The notes beneath the pieces are model-generated. The model did not search any database. It was given only the letters and a program-made list of their open reading frames with translations, and had not been told where the DNA came from. The position numbers and the translations under genes were made by a program. This document shows, piece by piece, positions 51,759 to 61,574 of a stretch of 64,000 nt of DNA (position 1 is the first letter of the stretch; the number at the start of each line of letters is the position of its first letter). Source of the DNA: Rhizobium sp. Q54 (lineage in GTDB: Bacteria > Pseudomonadota > Alphaproteobacteria > Rhizobiales > Xanthobacteraceae); contig CAMDSH010000017.1 of the NCBI GenBank assembly GCA_945907045.1, forward strand, positions 1-64,000, written 5' to 3'.

Positions 51759-52949
51759 ATGACCGGGGAACGGGAAGGCCCTGCCGCGCGGCCGCGTTTA
51801 GCGGTCCTGTATAACCCGAAGCTGCGCGGCATTTTCTATCAGCTCGTTCTGCTCGCCATCATGGTCTGGCTTGGCATCGAATTCGCGCTCAACGCCAAAA
51901 CCAATCTGCAGGCGCAGAAGATCGCGACCGGCTTCGGCTTTCTCGACAACACCGCGGGCTTTGGCGTCAACCAGTCGCTGATCGCGTATCAGGAGTCCGA
52001 CACCTACGGCCGAGTGTTCTTCGTCGGGCTGCTCAACACGCTGGTGGTGTCTGCATTTGGCATCGCGCTTGCCACCGCCATTGGATTTCTGGTCGGTGTT
52101 GCGCGGCTCTCGAACAACTGGCTGATCGCGCGGCTCGCCGGCGTTTATGTCGAAGTCATCCGCAACCTGCCGCTGCTGTTTCAGATTCTGTTCTGGTATC
52201 TCGCCGTGCTTGGCGCGCTGCCCGCGCCGCGTAACGCTATTTCGGTACTCGATGGAGTATTTCTGAGCAACCGGGGGATCGCTGTGCCGCGCCCATTGTT
52301 TGGCGAGGGCTCAGGCCTCGTGCTGGCGGCGTTTGCGGCCGGCATCGTTGTAACTTTGATGCTGCGATTTTGGGCGCAGGCCCGGCAGGAAAAAACCGGA
52401 CAGCAATTTCCACTTGGCTGTGCGGCTGCGGGATTGATCCTCGGCCTGCCGCTTCTCGTCATGATCGCGGCGGGTTTTCCGATCGGCTTTGAGTTGCCGC
52501 AACTGCGCGGGTTCAACTTCGTTGGCGGGGTCACGATGATTCCCGAATTCACCGCGCTGCTGATCGCGCTCTCGACCTACACCGCCGCCTTCATCGCCGA
52601 AATCGTGCGCTCCGGCATTCAGGCGGTCTCGCGCGGGCAAACGGAGGCGGCTTATTCGCTCGGGCTAAAACCCGGGCGCACGATGAGCATGGTGGTGATC
52701 CCGCAGGCGATGCGCGTGATCATTCCGCCGCTCACCAGCCAATATCTGAACCTGACAAAAAACTCCTCGCTCGCGGTCGGTATCGGCTATCCGGATTTGT
52801 TCGCTGTGTTCGCCGGAACGACGCTGAACCAGACCGGGCAGGCGATTGAAATTCTCGCCGTGACGATGGCCGTCTATCTCGTCATCTCGCTCATCACCAG
52901 CGCGTTGATGAACTGGTACAACTCGCGCTTGCAGCTGGTGGAACGATGA
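51759..52949 (+). CDS. aapQ: General L-amino-acid ABC transporter, permease AapQ
   Basis: 396 residues, about eight membrane spans, with a long inserted region between spans as usual for AapQ/BztB. The coupling helix is in GQTEAAYSLGLKPGRTMSM. Start 36 bases after aapJ. It overlaps aapM by four bases. Confidence 0.95.
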   Translation: MTGEREGPAARPRLAVLYNPKLRGIFYQLVLLAIMVWLGIEFALNAKTNLQAQKIATGFGFLDNTAGFGVNQSLIAYQESDTYGRVFFVGLLNTLVVSAFGIALATAIGFLVGVARLSNNWLIARLAGVYVEVIRNLPLLFQILFWYLAVLGALPAPRNAISVLDGVFLSNRGIAVPRPLFGEGSGLVLAAFAAGIVVTLMLRFWAQARQEKTGQQFPLGCAAAGLILGLPLLVMIAAGFPIGFELPQLRGFNFVGGVTMIPEFTALLIALSTYTAAFIAEIVRSGIQAVSRGQTEAAYSLGLKPGRTMSMVVIPQAMRVIIPPLTSQYLNLTKNSSLAVGIGYPDLFAVFAGTTLNQTGQAIEILAVTMAVYLVISLITSALMNWYNSRLQLVER

Positions 52950-54088
52950 CGGGCACGACGCAAACCGCCTATGTCGCCCCGGCGATCACCGCGCCGCTGC
53001 CGCCGCCGATTGCCGTTGGCGGTCCGGTCGGCTGGGTGCGCGGTAATTTGCTCAACAGCTGGTCCAACGCAATCGTCACGATTGTGAGCCTTTATCTGAT
53101 CTGGGCGGTGGCGGTGCCGCTGATCAATTTCCTGATCATCGACGCGGTGTGGGACGGAGCGGGGCGCGCCGATTGCCTGCCTGAAAAAGTCGGGCACAGT
53201 GTTGGCGCCTGCTGGCCGTTTATCGGCGCAAAATTCAGTCAGCTCGTTTACGGGTTTTACCCGTGGAATTTGCACTGGCGGGTCGATCTCACCTTCGCGC
53301 TCGGCGCGGTTCTGCTCGTGCCGCTGATGATCCCGCGCGCACCATTGAAAATGCTCAATTCGATCTTGTTCTTCGGCGTATTTCCCATCGTCGCGTTCTT
53401 CCTGCTGGTGGGCGGAAGTTTCGGACTCGAGCACGTGGAGACACGTTCGTGGGGCGGGTTGCTGGTCACGCTGGTTGTCGCCGTCACCGGCATCGTGGTC
53501 TCGCTTCCTCTCGGCATTCTCCTTGCGCTGGGGCGCCGTTCGCACATGCCGGCGGTGCAGGGAATGTGCGTGATCTTCATTGAATTCTGGCGCGGGGTGC
53601 CGCTGATCACCGTGCTGTTTTTCGCCACCTACATGCTGCCGCTGTTCTTGCCCAATACCTGGACCATCGATGCGCTGCTGCGCGTGCTGGTCGGTGTCGC
53701 GCTGTTCTCCGCCGCCTACATGGCCGAGGTCGTGCGTGGCGGGTTGCAGGCGATCCCGCGCGGCCAGTTCGAGGCGGCGTCCGCGCTCGGGCTTGGCTAC
53801 TGGAAAACGATGGGCCTGATCGTGCTGCCGCAGGCGCTGCGTTTGGTCATACCCGGCATCGTCAACAACTTCATCGGCCTCTTCAAGGACACGACACTGG
53901 TGCTGATCGTCTCGATCTTCGATTTTCTCGGGCAGATGCGCGCCGCTTTCGCCGATCCCAACTGGTCGACGCCGGTGACGCTCTATACCGGCTTTGCTTT
54001 CTGCGGCATCGTCTATTTCGTCTTCTGCTTCTCCATGTCGCGCTACTCGCTGTTCGTCGAGCGGCGCCTGAACACGTCGCATCGCTGA
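52946..54088 (+). CDS. aapM: General L-amino-acid ABC transporter, permease AapM
   Basis: 380 residues, several membrane spans, with the coupling region [19 protein letters not shown]. Partner of AapQ in the channel. N-terminal extension rich in Pro precedes the first span. Stop lies 8 bases before aapP. Confidence 0.95.
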   Translation: MTGTTQTAYVAPAITAPLPPPIAVGGPVGWVRGNLLNSWSNAIVTIVSLYLIWAVAVPLINFLIIDAVWDGAGRADCLPEKVGHSVGACWPFIGAKFSQLVYGFYPWNLHWRVDLTFALGAVLLVPLMIPRAPLKMLNSILFFGVFPIVAFFLLVGGSFGLEHVETRSWGGLLVTLVVAVTGIVVSLPLGILLALGRRSHMPAVQGMCVIFIEFWRGVPLITVLFFATYMLPLFLPNTWTIDALLRVLVGVALFSAAYMAEVVRGGLQAIPRGQFEAASALGLGYWKTMGLIVLPQALRLVIPGIVNNFIGLFKDTTLVLIVSIFDFLGQMRAAFADPNWSTPVTLYTGFAFCGIVYFVFCFSMSRYSLFVERRLNTSHR

Positions 54089-54096
54089 GGCACATC

Positions 54097-54846
54097 ATGC
54101 ACACGACGAAAAACGAAACCGCCGTCGAGATCGTCGCCATGAATAAGTGGTACGGCCAGTTTCACGTGCTGCGCGACATCAACCTGAAAGTCGGGCGCGG
54201 CGAGCGCATCGTGATTTGCGGGCCATCCGGTTCCGGCAAATCGACGCTGATCCGCTGCATCAATCGGCTGGAAGAGCATCAAAAGGGCAAGATCATTGTC
54301 GATGGCACTGAGCTGACCAACGATTTGAAAAAAATAGACGAAATCCGCAGCGACGTCGGCATGGTGTTCCAGCATTTCAATTTGTTCCCGCACCTCACCG
54401 TTTTGGAAAATTGCACGCTGGCGCCGATCTGGGTGCGCAAGATGCCGAAGAAGGACGCCGAGGAAGTGGCGCGCAAATATCTCGAACGCGTGCGGATTCC
54501 CGAACAGGCAATGAAATACCCCGGCCAGCTTTCCGGCGGCCAGCAGCAGCGCGTGGCGATTGCGCGCGCGCTCTGCATGGAGCCGAAGATCATGCTGTTC
54601 GACGAGCCGACTTCCGCGCTCGATCCCGAGATGGTGAAGGAAGTGCTCGACACCATGGTCACGCTCGCGCTCGACGGCATGACCATGCTGTGCGTCACGC
54701 ATGAGATGGGTTTTGCCCGTCAGGTCGCCAATCGCGTGGTGTTCATGGATGTGGGGCAGATCGTGGAAGCGAACGAGCCGAAGGAATTTTTCGCACACCC
54801 TCAGCACGAGCGCACGAAATTATTTCTGTCGCAAATCCTGCACTAA
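54097..54846 (+). CDS. aapP: General L-amino-acid ABC transporter, ATP-binding protein AapP
   Basis: 249 residues with Walker [11 protein letters not shown]-loop [14 protein letters not shown], signature [15 protein letters not shown], Walker [15 protein letters not shown] and H-loop [12 protein letters not shown]. It powers AapJQM uptake. Last gene of the operon; the VOC gene after it faces the other way. Confidence 0.96.
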   Translation: MHTTKNETAVEIVAMNKWYGQFHVLRDINLKVGRGERIVICGPSGSGKSTLIRCINRLEEHQKGKIIVDGTELTNDLKKIDEIRSDVGMVFQHFNLFPHLTVLENCTLAPIWVRKMPKKDAEEVARKYLERVRIPEQAMKYPGQLSGGQQQRVAIARALCMEPKIMLFDEPTSALDPEMVKEVLDTMVTLALDGMTMLCVTHEMGFARQVANRVVFMDVGQIVEANEPKEFFAHPQHERTKLFLSQILH

Positions 54847-54855
54847 GCGCGCCGT

Positions 54856-55251
54856 TCAGCGCCCGAGCGACTCTTTCTTGGTGTCGTAATTGAGTTCGAC
54901 CATCACGCCGTTGGGATCGCGCACGAAAATCTGCCACTGATCGCCGCCCGGCACTTCGCGCGTGTCGAACCAGACGCCTTTTCCCTTCAGGCTCTGCTTC
55001 ATGGCGTTGAAGCCTTTGCTCACGAAGGCGACATGATGCACGACGCCGGAGTCGGGCTTCTGCTGCTCGCTGCCGGGGGAGATGTCGACGAGGTGCACGA
55101 CCGCGCGGCCCTCGCTGTAAATCCAGGCGCCGGGGAAATCGAAATTCGGCCGTTCGCCGCTCTTGAGGCCGAGCACGTTCTCGTAGAACTGCACGGTTTC
55201 CTTCAGCTTGCGCGTGCGAATGTTGAAGTGGTCGAGTACGCCGACGCTCAT
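54856..55251 (-). CDS. VOC-family (glyoxalase/dioxygenase-like) protein
   Basis: 131 residues, one VOC module pair: VGVLDHFNIRTRKLKETV, VHHVAFVSKGFNAMKQ, and NGVMVELNYD give a His-His-Glu metal site. Small VOC proteins include ring-cleavage and isomerising enzymes. The specific reaction is not known. It lies 45 bases downstream of the persulfide dioxygenase gene on the same strand and may be in its operon. Confidence 0.8.
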   Translation of the reverse strand: MSVGVLDHFNIRTRKLKETVQFYENVLGLKSGERPNFDFPGAWIYSEGRAVVHLVDISPGSEQQKPDSGVVHHVAFVSKGFNAMKQSLKGKGVWFDTREVPGGDQWQIFVRDPNGVMVELNYDTKKESLGR

Positions 55252-55296
55252 AACGCCCCCCGGTTCTCATTTTGAGCGAATAATATCCGCTTCCCG

Positions 55297-56334
55297 TCAG
55301 CGCGCCAGCGGTCCGTTCGCCTTCTTCCAGGCGTCGATGCCGCCTTCGATATGGCTGGCCGTATTGAGCCCCGCGTCCTGCGCCGCCTGCACGGCCATCG
55401 CCGAGCGCTCACCGAAGGCGCAATAGAACAGCAGGCGTTTGCCCGGCGTGACGCCGAGTTTTTTCAGCGCGCCGCCGGTTCTTAAGTTCTCCTGCAAATC
55501 GGGGTAGGGCGCGTGCACCGAGCCCGGAATGGTGCCGTGCTTGTCGCGCTCGCTCTGCTCGCGCAGGTCGATGAACGCGACGCTGTCTTTGCCGACCAGT
55601 TCCATCGCTTGCGGAACTTTGAGCGCCCAGCCGCGCTTGGCGATTTCCTGCTGCGCGAGGCCGACGCGCATGTTGGACGGCACCGCAACGTCCATCATCT
55701 TCGGATTTGGCAATTTAAGATTTTTCATCAGCTCGACATATTCGTCGATGGATTTCACCTGCAGGCGCGGATTGAAACGCTTTTCCTCGCCGATGGTGCT
55801 CACCGTCTCGCCTTTGTAATCGTGAGCGGGAAACAGCAGCGTCTCTTCCGGCAATTTCAGCAGCTTGCCGAAGATCGAGTCGTATTGCATGCGCGCATCG
55901 CCGTTCTGGAAATCCGTGCGTCCGGTGCCGCGGATCAGCAGCGTGTCGCCGGTGAACACGCGATCCTTCATCACGAAGCTGTAGGAGTCGTCGGTGTGGC
56001 CGGGCGTGTAAAGCACATCGAGGCTGACGCCCTCGACCGTGAGCTTGTCGCCTTCGCCAAGGCGCATGGAGACGACATCGGCTTTGGTGTTCTCGCCCAT
56101 CACTGTGATGCACTGGGTGCGGTCGCGCAGCGCACCTAATCCCGTGATGTGGTCGGCGTGCAGATGCGTATCGACCGCCTTGACGAGCTTGAGATCAAGC
56201 TCCTTCACCAGTTGCAGGTAGCGGTCCACTTTTTCCAGCACGGGGTCGATGATCAGCGCCTCGCCGCCCAGCCTGCTGGCGAGCAGATACGAGTAGGTGC
56301 CGGATACACTGTCGAACAACTGGCGGAAGATCAT
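55297..56334 (-). CDS. Persulfide dioxygenase (ETHE1/Blh-like) fused to a rhodanese domain
   Basis: I start at the ATG at 56334 (GAGG eight bases upstream; an earlier in-frame start at 56373 is less likely). 345 residues. Residues 1-230 form a metallo-beta-lactamase-fold persulfide dioxygenase with THLHADH (56-62), YTPGHTDDSYSF, FTGDTLLIRGTGRTDFQ and LFPAHDYKGE. A rhodanese domain follows (about 245-345) with its active Cys305 in FYCAFGERSAM. It oxidises glutathione persulfide to sulfite, which the rhodanese can join with persulfide to make thiosulfate, a Sox substrate. CstB of Staphylococcus is a fusion of this kind. Confidence 0.88.
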   Translation of the reverse strand: MIFRQLFDSVSGTYSYLLASRLGGEALIIDPVLEKVDRYLQLVKELDLKLVKAVDTHLHADHITGLGALRDRTQCITVMGENTKADVVSMRLGEGDKLTVEGVSLDVLYTPGHTDDSYSFVMKDRVFTGDTLLIRGTGRTDFQNGDARMQYDSIFGKLLKLPEETLLFPAHDYKGETVSTIGEEKRFNPRLQVKSIDEYVELMKNLKLPNPKMMDVAVPSNMRVGLAQQEIAKRGWALKVPQAMELVGKDSVAFIDLREQSERDKHGTIPGSVHAPYPDLQENLRTGGALKKLGVTPGKRLLFYCAFGERSAMAVQAAQDAGLNTASHIEGGIDAWKKANGPLAR

Positions 56335-56381
56335 CACCCAAGCCTCTGCCTGATTCACCCGCCAAGTTATCACAGTCTCTC

Positions 56382-56480
56382 GCCGCCCTCATCCTGAGGA
56401 GCCACGTAGTGGCGTCTCGAAGGGCGAGGGCGGCCCATGGTTCGAGACGCAACGCTTCGCGCTGCTCCTCACCATGAGGC
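56382..56480. repeat. Intergenic palindromic repeat of the Rhizobiales type, two inverted modules
   Basis: Two head-to-head modules of one pattern, CCTCAT-ss-TGAGGAGC, a variable loop, then GCGTCTCGAA. The first (56387-56421 region) reads forward and lies inside CCGCCCTC ... GAGGGCGG; the second (about 56436-56480) is its inverted copy. The whole can fold into hairpins. Copies like this are spread in Bradyrhizobium-group genomes. It lies between the sseA 3' end and the dioxygenase start. Confidence 0.7.
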
Positions 56481-56500
56481 GATTGAAACTTCCGGTAGTG

Positions 56501-57349
56501 CTAGCCCTTCTCGACGGGCAAATCGGGCCGCGAACCCCATTCCGCCCAGGAGCCGTCATAAAGGCTCTGCGGCTCCTTGCCGAGCGCATCGAGCGCGAGC
56601 CACAGGATCGCGGCGGTGACGCCGGAGCCGCAGCTTGCGATCACCGGCTTGTCGAGATCGACCTTGCCCTTGGCGAAGGCCTGCCGGATTTTTTCCGGCG
56701 AGGCGAGGGTGCCGTTTTCCACGACGCCGGCGAATGGCACATTGAGCGAACCGGGAATGTGACCCGAGCGCAATCCGGCGCGCGGCTCCGGCGCTTCGCC
56801 CTTGAAGCGGTCGGCGGCGCGCGCATCGACCACCTGAGCGCCGTGGTTGTTGAGCGCAATCTGCACGTCGCCGAGCATGGCGACTGCGCCGGTATTCATC
56901 TCGGCCTTGAAATTGCGCGGTTTGCGTTTCGTCTCGCCGGATTCAAGCGGACGCTTTTCCGTCTTCCATTTCGGCAGGCCGCCGTCGAGGATGAAGACGT
57001 TCTTGGCGCCGAAAATACGAAACGTCCACCACACCCGCGCCGACGAATAGAGTCCGACTCCGTCATAGACCACGATGGTGTCGCTGTCGCTAATACCGAG
57101 CGCGCCGACCATTTTGCCGAATTGATCCGGGCCCGGCAGCATGTGCGGCAGGTCGGTGGACGAATCCGCGATTCCGTTGATGTCGAAGAACAACGCGCCG
57201 GGAATGTGACCGGCGAGATATTCCGCCTTGGCGTCGCGGTTTTGCGTGGCGAGATAGTATGAGCCGTCGACAACGGCGACATTGTCCTTGCCGAGATTTC
57301 CGGCGAGCCACTCGGTCGATTTGAGCCAGCGGCTATTTGATGTGGTCAT
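56501..57349 (-). CDS. sseA: 3-mercaptopyruvate sulfurtransferase (two-domain rhodanese)
   Basis: 282 residues, two rhodanese domains; only the second has the active cysteine, Cys240 in [16 protein letters not shown]. The CGSGVTA loop is the 3-mercaptopyruvate sulfurtransferase form (thiosulfate enzymes have CRxGxR). It moves sulfur from mercaptopyruvate to thiols, making persulfide that the fused dioxygenase downstream could oxidise. 166 bases, holding the repeat, lie between them. Confidence 0.92.
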   Translation of the reverse strand: MTTSNSRWLKSTEWLAGNLGKDNVAVVDGSYYLATQNRDAKAEYLAGHIPGALFFDINGIADSSTDLPHMLPGPDQFGKMVGALGISDSDTIVVYDGVGLYSSARVWWTFRIFGAKNVFILDGGLPKWKTEKRPLESGETKRKPRNFKAEMNTGAVAMLGDVQIALNNHGAQVVDARAADRFKGEAPEPRAGLRSGHIPGSLNVPFAGVVENGTLASPEKIRQAFAKGKVDLDKPVIASCGSGVTAAILWLALDALGKEPQSLYDGSWAEWGSRPDLPVEKG

Positions 57350-57448
57350 AAAATTCCATTTCTACTAAATCCCGTTTCTTGGATGTCGATGTTAACGCCG
57401 TTATCTAGTCACTCGTTCCTTGTCGCGGTAGCTGCGAACGGTGCTGCG

Positions 57449-58489
57449 TCAGACCTTCTCGAACGGCGGCTTGAGTGTCGATTTACGCGTGAGCCACGCA
57501 GGGACAGGTAGATTTTTCGAGCGCAGAAATTCTGGATTGAACAATTTCGACTGATAGCGCGTGCCGAAGTCGGCAAGCACCGTGACAATCGTGTGGCCGG
57601 GCCCGAGATCCTTCGCGAGACGTATTGCACCCGCGACATTGATGCCGGACGAGCCGCCAAGGCACAGCCCTTCGTGCTCCAGCAAATCGAAAATGATCGG
57701 CACGGCCTCCTCGTCAGGAATGAGATAGGGCTTCTCGACCTTGAGGTCCTTGATGACCGGCGTCATGCGCCCGAGGCCGATGCCTTCGGTGATCGAGCCG
57801 CCGTCGGACGCTTTGGCCTCGCCGTGAGCGTACAGATTATACATCGCCGCGCCGCGCGGGTCGGCGACGCCGATCACGATGTCTTTTTTCTTCTCGCGCA
57901 GAAAAGCGGAGATGCCGGAGATGGTGCCGCCGGTGCCGATGGAGCAAATGAAGCCGTCGATCTTGCCGTCGGTCTGCTGCCAGATTTCCGGCCCCGTCGA
58001 GACGTAATGCGCCTTGGCGTTGTCGAGGTTGTTCCACTGGTCGGCGAACAGAACGCCGTTGGGTTCGCCTTTGCGCAGTTGATCGGCGAGCCGCCGTCCG
58101 ACGTGCTGATAATTGTTCGGGCTGGAATAGGCGACCGCCGGCACCTCGACCAGTTCGGCCCCGCACAGCCGCAGCATGTCCTTCTTCTCTTGGCTTTGCG
58201 TATTGGGGATGATGATGATGGTGCGATAACCGCGCGCATTGGCGACCAGCGCAAGCCCGATGCCGGTGTTGCCCGCGGTGCTTTCGACCACCAGCCCGCC
58301 CGGCTTGATCTCGCCGCGCTTCTCAGCCTCCAAGATCATCTGCCGTCCGGCGCGGTCCTTCACCGAGCCGCCCGGATTCATGAACTCGGCCTTGCCGAGG
58401 ATCGTGCAGCCGGTCGCGGCGGAGGCGCGTTCTAGCTTGATGAGCGGGGTATTGCCGATGGCTTCAATGATGCCGGTGCGGATTTGCAT
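57449..58489 (-). CDS. cysK: Cysteine synthase (O-acetylserine sulfhydrylase)
   Basis: 346 residues, fold type II PLP enzyme. PLP lysine in NPGGSVKDRAGRQMIL; TAGNTGIGLALVA and the phosphate-binding GTGGTISG are intact; GLCLGGSSGINVAGA holds the C-terminal serine. It makes cysteine from O-acetylserine and sulfide. It runs into the sulfur genes on the same strand, 99 bases before sseA. Slightly longer than CysK of E. coli (323). Confidence 0.93.
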   Translation of the reverse strand: MQIRTGIIEAIGNTPLIKLERASAATGCTILGKAEFMNPGGSVKDRAGRQMILEAEKRGEIKPGGLVVESTAGNTGIGLALVANARGYRTIIIIPNTQSQEKKDMLRLCGAELVEVPAVAYSSPNNYQHVGRRLADQLRKGEPNGVLFADQWNNLDNAKAHYVSTGPEIWQQTDGKIDGFICSIGTGGTISGISAFLREKKKDIVIGVADPRGAAMYNLYAHGEAKASDGGSITEGIGLGRMTPVIKDLKVEKPYLIPDEEAVPIIFDLLEHEGLCLGGSSGINVAGAIRLAKDLGPGHTIVTVLADFGTRYQSKLFNPEFLRSKNLPVPAWLTRKSTLKPPFEKV

Positions 58490-58795
58490 TAAATAACCTG
58501 GATGGGATGCGAGTTACGAGGCTAGTGGACTGGTCCCGCCGCGACAAGTCCGTGAAAGCCGAATTTGTTTGTATTTACGGGCATTTGGCGATGAAGCGGT
58601 ACTCCACGGCCACCGGCGAGGAGAACGATTTTCTCAATCCCCGGTGGAGATGGAAAGAACCTCGAAACCATAATGGCGCATTAGGCAAACCGATTGCCTG
58701 CGATTCACCTATTTTTTCCTGACCACGCGCTAGTTTTAGACAAAGGGGACAGACAAAAAACAACGTCCCTGCAGGTTCAAACGGTGCCGTTCGCA
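58490..58795. other. Intergenic region between cysK and the GGDEF gene
   Basis: 306 bases with no supportable gene. It holds the divergent promoters of cysK (leftward) and the GGDEF gene (rightward). Short frames of 60-70 codons here have no ribosome site or recognisable product. Confidence 0.5.
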
Positions 58796-60031
58796 ATGAC
58801 CCTCGACGTCAATACCCTCTTCATGGTCACGATCTATGTGGAAGCAATCCTTGGATTGCTGCTGCTTTTCGCATGGGTCCAGAACACAGCGATCCGCGCC
58901 GTTGCCTGGTGGGGTTTTGCCCATCTGTTGCGCGCAGGTTCGGTCGTGCTGTTCGGCATGTACGGAACGGTCCCCGATCTAATTTCTATCGATCTCGCCA
59001 ACGCCGTGTTGTTCACCGCCTTCGCGGTGACGTGGACCGGCGCGCGCGTATTCGACGGCCGCCCGGCGGAGCCGGTCTATCTCGTCACCGGCGCCGTGTT
59101 GTGGCTGCTGGTGTGCCGCCTACCGGTAATTTCGGAATCGGTGGACATGCGCGTGTTGATCGCCTCCGGCATCATCACGGCCTACACCTGGCTCACGGCT
59201 TATGAATTCTGGCGCGCCCGCAACGAACCGCTGGTGTCGCGTTGGCCGGCGATCTTCATGCTGTTCGCGCACGGCTCGCTGTTCCTGCTGCGCACGCCGC
59301 TGATCGCCATCCTGCCGGTCTCGTCCACCAATCATGTGTTCGGCAGCGTGTGGCTCACGGTGCTCAGCTTCGAAGCGCTGCTGTTTACGATCTCGATCGC
59401 TTTCATTCTGCTGGCGATGGCGAAGGAGCGCACCGAGTTGCGCCACAAGACAGCGGCGATGGTCGATCCGCTCACCGGCATCGCCAACCGCCGCTCGTTC
59501 CTGCAGGACGGTGCGGCGCTCGCCAACAAGCATTTCAACAACCCGCGTCCGCTCGCGGTGCTGGTCATCGATCTCGATCACTTCAAGTCGATCAACGATC
59601 GTTTCGGCCATGCGATCGGCGACCGCGTGTTGCAGATTTTCACCGAAGTCGCGCGGCAGAACATGCGCGCAAGCGATCTCATCGGCCGCCTCGGCGGCGA
59701 GGAGTTCGCTGCGATCCTTTACGACACCAGCCGCGACAAGGCGCATGCCGTTGCCGAGCGCATCCGTTCGGCCTTTGCGGAAGCCACGCTGGAAGTCGAA
59801 AACCGTCCCGTCTGCTCGACGGTCAGCATCGGCATGGTGTTTAGCCAGGAGTCCGTGCTCGATGTCACGGAGCTGCTCGCCCAGGCCGACCAGGCGCTCT
59901 ATTACGCCAAGGAGAACGGGCGCAACCGCGTCGAGGTTGGCTCGCTCGATCTCTTCCGCGAGCGTTTGAGAGAAGAGCCGGCGGCCACCGCGGCTTCCGT
60001 CGCCGCGATTTCCGCAAAGAGCGCTGCTTAA
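58796..60031 (+). CDS. Membrane diguanylate cyclase (GGDEF)
   Basis: 411 residues from the ATG at 58796; the frame is open upstream. Six or seven membrane spans in the first 210 residues (LFMVTIYVEAILGLLLLFAW and others), then a GGDEF domain with GGEEF in IGRLGGEEFAAILYD. An RxxD inhibitory site (RASD) lies five residues before it, so product inhibition is expected. It makes c-di-GMP from two GTP. It is the only active-looking c-di-GMP enzyme in the window. Confidence 0.92.
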   Translation: MTLDVNTLFMVTIYVEAILGLLLLFAWVQNTAIRAVAWWGFAHLLRAGSVVLFGMYGTVPDLISIDLANAVLFTAFAVTWTGARVFDGRPAEPVYLVTGAVLWLLVCRLPVISESVDMRVLIASGIITAYTWLTAYEFWRARNEPLVSRWPAIFMLFAHGSLFLLRTPLIAILPVSSTNHVFGSVWLTVLSFEALLFTISIAFILLAMAKERTELRHKTAAMVDPLTGIANRRSFLQDGAALANKHFNNPRPLAVLVIDLDHFKSINDRFGHAIGDRVLQIFTEVARQNMRASDLIGRLGGEEFAAILYDTSRDKAHAVAERIRSAFAEATLEVENRPVCSTVSIGMVFSQESVLDVTELLAQADQALYYAKENGRNRVEVGSLDLFRERLREEPAATAASVAAISAKSAA

Positions 60032-60285
60032 AGCACGCGGCTGACGCGCCTGCGCGAGTTGCCCACGGAAAATCGTTGGCACTCAAACTAATTTCCGCTG
60101 GCACAATACGTTGTTTTCCCGGCCCTTTTCCCGCTAACGCCGTTTTTCGCGGCGCCTGCGACCTTCCCCGCGATTGACGGGCAGCCACCCTTTGTCCACT
60201 TTACGTCCCAGCGGGTGGGCCGGCATCAACGGCCCATCGGTCCCGTGGGATTCCTTTGAATCACAAAGGCGTAAGGGAGGATAAG

Positions 60286-61494
60286 ATGCGAACTGTGAAA
60301 TGGCTTGGGTGCGCTGCGCTCGGCCTCGTGCTTGCGACCGGCGCTCGCGCCGAAAACGTCAAGATCGGCATCATGCTGCCGTTCTCCGGCGTCAACGCCG
60401 ATCTCGGCGACGCCAACATCAAGGCGATGGACCTCTACATCAAGCTCCACGCCAAGGACATTGCTCCGCACACCATCGAAGTCGTGAAGCGTGACGAAGG
60501 CCCGCCGTCGGGCGCCAACGCCAAGACGGTCGCAACCGAACTGATCACCAACGACAAAGTGAAACTGATCGCCGGCGTGGTGTTCTCGCCGTCCGCCATC
60601 GCGATTGCGCCGGTGATCACGCAGGCGAAGATGCCGCTGCTGATCTCCAACGCCGGCACCGCCTGGATCACGACGCTGTCACCTTACATCGCGCGCTTCT
60701 CGTTCAGCATGTGGCACGATGCGTATCCGATGGGCACCTATGCCGCGAATACGCTCAAATGCAAGACGGCGGCGATGGGCTACACCGACTTCCCGCCGGG
60801 CAAGGACTCCACCGAAGCCTTCAAGACCGGCTTCGAGAAGGCTGGCGGCAAGATCGTCGATGCGATCCCGATGGGCAACCCGGCGCAGGTTCCTGACATG
60901 ACGCCGTTCTTCCAGCGCGTGAAGGATGCGAAGCCCGATTGCTTCTACGTGTTCATCCCGTCCGGCAACCATGCCTCGGCGGTGGTGAAGACCTACGGCG
61001 AACTTGGCATGCGCAAGGCCGGCGTCAAACTGATCGGACCGAAGGACGTCGTTCCTGACACCAAGCTGCAGGACATGGGCGACGCCGCGATCGGCACGAT
61101 CGTCATGAGCAACTACGCCGCCGATTTCGACAACGCTCAGAACAAGGCTTTCGTGAAAGCCTGGCACGAAACTTACGGCGCGAATTCCTATCCGGACTTC
61201 ATGTCGGCGGCGGCCTGGGACACGATGGCTGCCGTGTTCCACGTCGTCAAAACGCTTAACGGCAAGCTCGACGATCCGGACAAGGTGATGGCCACGCTCA
61301 AGGGCTGGACCACCAACGGGCCGCGCGGGAAGGTCTCCATCGATCCGGCAACCCGTGATGTCGTCAACGACGAGCGCGCGCTGGAAGTGATCCGGAAACC
61401 CGATGGCAAGCTCGGCACCAAGACGCTCGGCTCCATCTCGCAGGTGAAGGACCAGTGCAAAGAACTCAAGATCGGACGCTGCGGAACCCCATAA
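60286..61494 (+). CDS. Branched-chain-type ABC transporter substrate-binding protein
   Basis: 402 residues from the ATG at 60286, with GGGAGG five bases upstream. Signal RTVKWLGCAALGLVLATGARA; then NVKIGIMLPFSGVNADLGDA, the LivJ/HAAT family start. Binding-lobe segments VVFSPSAIAIAPVI and YTDFPPGKDSTEAFKTGF follow. The ligand could be a branched-chain amino acid, urea, amide or aromatic acid. First gene of a liv-type operon. Confidence 0.88.
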   Translation: MRTVKWLGCAALGLVLATGARAENVKIGIMLPFSGVNADLGDANIKAMDLYIKLHAKDIAPHTIEVVKRDEGPPSGANAKTVATELITNDKVKLIAGVVFSPSAIAIAPVITQAKMPLLISNAGTAWITTLSPYIARFSFSMWHDAYPMGTYAANTLKCKTAAMGYTDFPPGKDSTEAFKTGFEKAGGKIVDAIPMGNPAQVPDMTPFFQRVKDAKPDCFYVFIPSGNHASAVVKTYGELGMRKAGVKLIGPKDVVPDTKLQDMGDAAIGTIVMSNYAADFDNAQNKAFVKAWHETYGANSYPDFMSAAAWDTMAAVFHVVKTLNGKLDDPDKVMATLKGWTTNGPRGKVSIDPATRDVVNDERALEVIRKPDGKLGTKTLGSISQVKDQCKELKIGRCGTP

Positions 61495-61520
61495 ACCGCG
61501 TTCGAACGTGCTAAAGATAA

Positions 61521-61549
61521 ACGCCGCCGCGCCAAAATCGCGGCGGCGT
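61521..61549. promoter_or_regulatory. Perfect 11-bp hairpin between binding-protein and permease genes
   Basis: ACGCCGCCGCG, seven-base loop, CGCGGCGGCGT, with no T-run after it. Located 26 bases after the binding-protein stop and 25 before the permease start. A hairpin in this place usually shields the binding-protein mRNA 3' end or lowers readthrough, so that more binding protein than permease is made. Confidence 0.6.
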
Positions 61550-61574
61550 CTCTCCATCTGACAAGAGACCCGCT

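Noticed and set aside
58507-58722. A 71-residue frame in the cysK/GGDEF gap
   Set aside because: No ribosome site, no hydrophobic or known motif, and it occupies the place where divergent promoters are expected.
61521-61549. The hairpin as a rho-independent terminator
   Set aside because: No T-run follows on either strand and the downstream permease lacks room for its own promoter.
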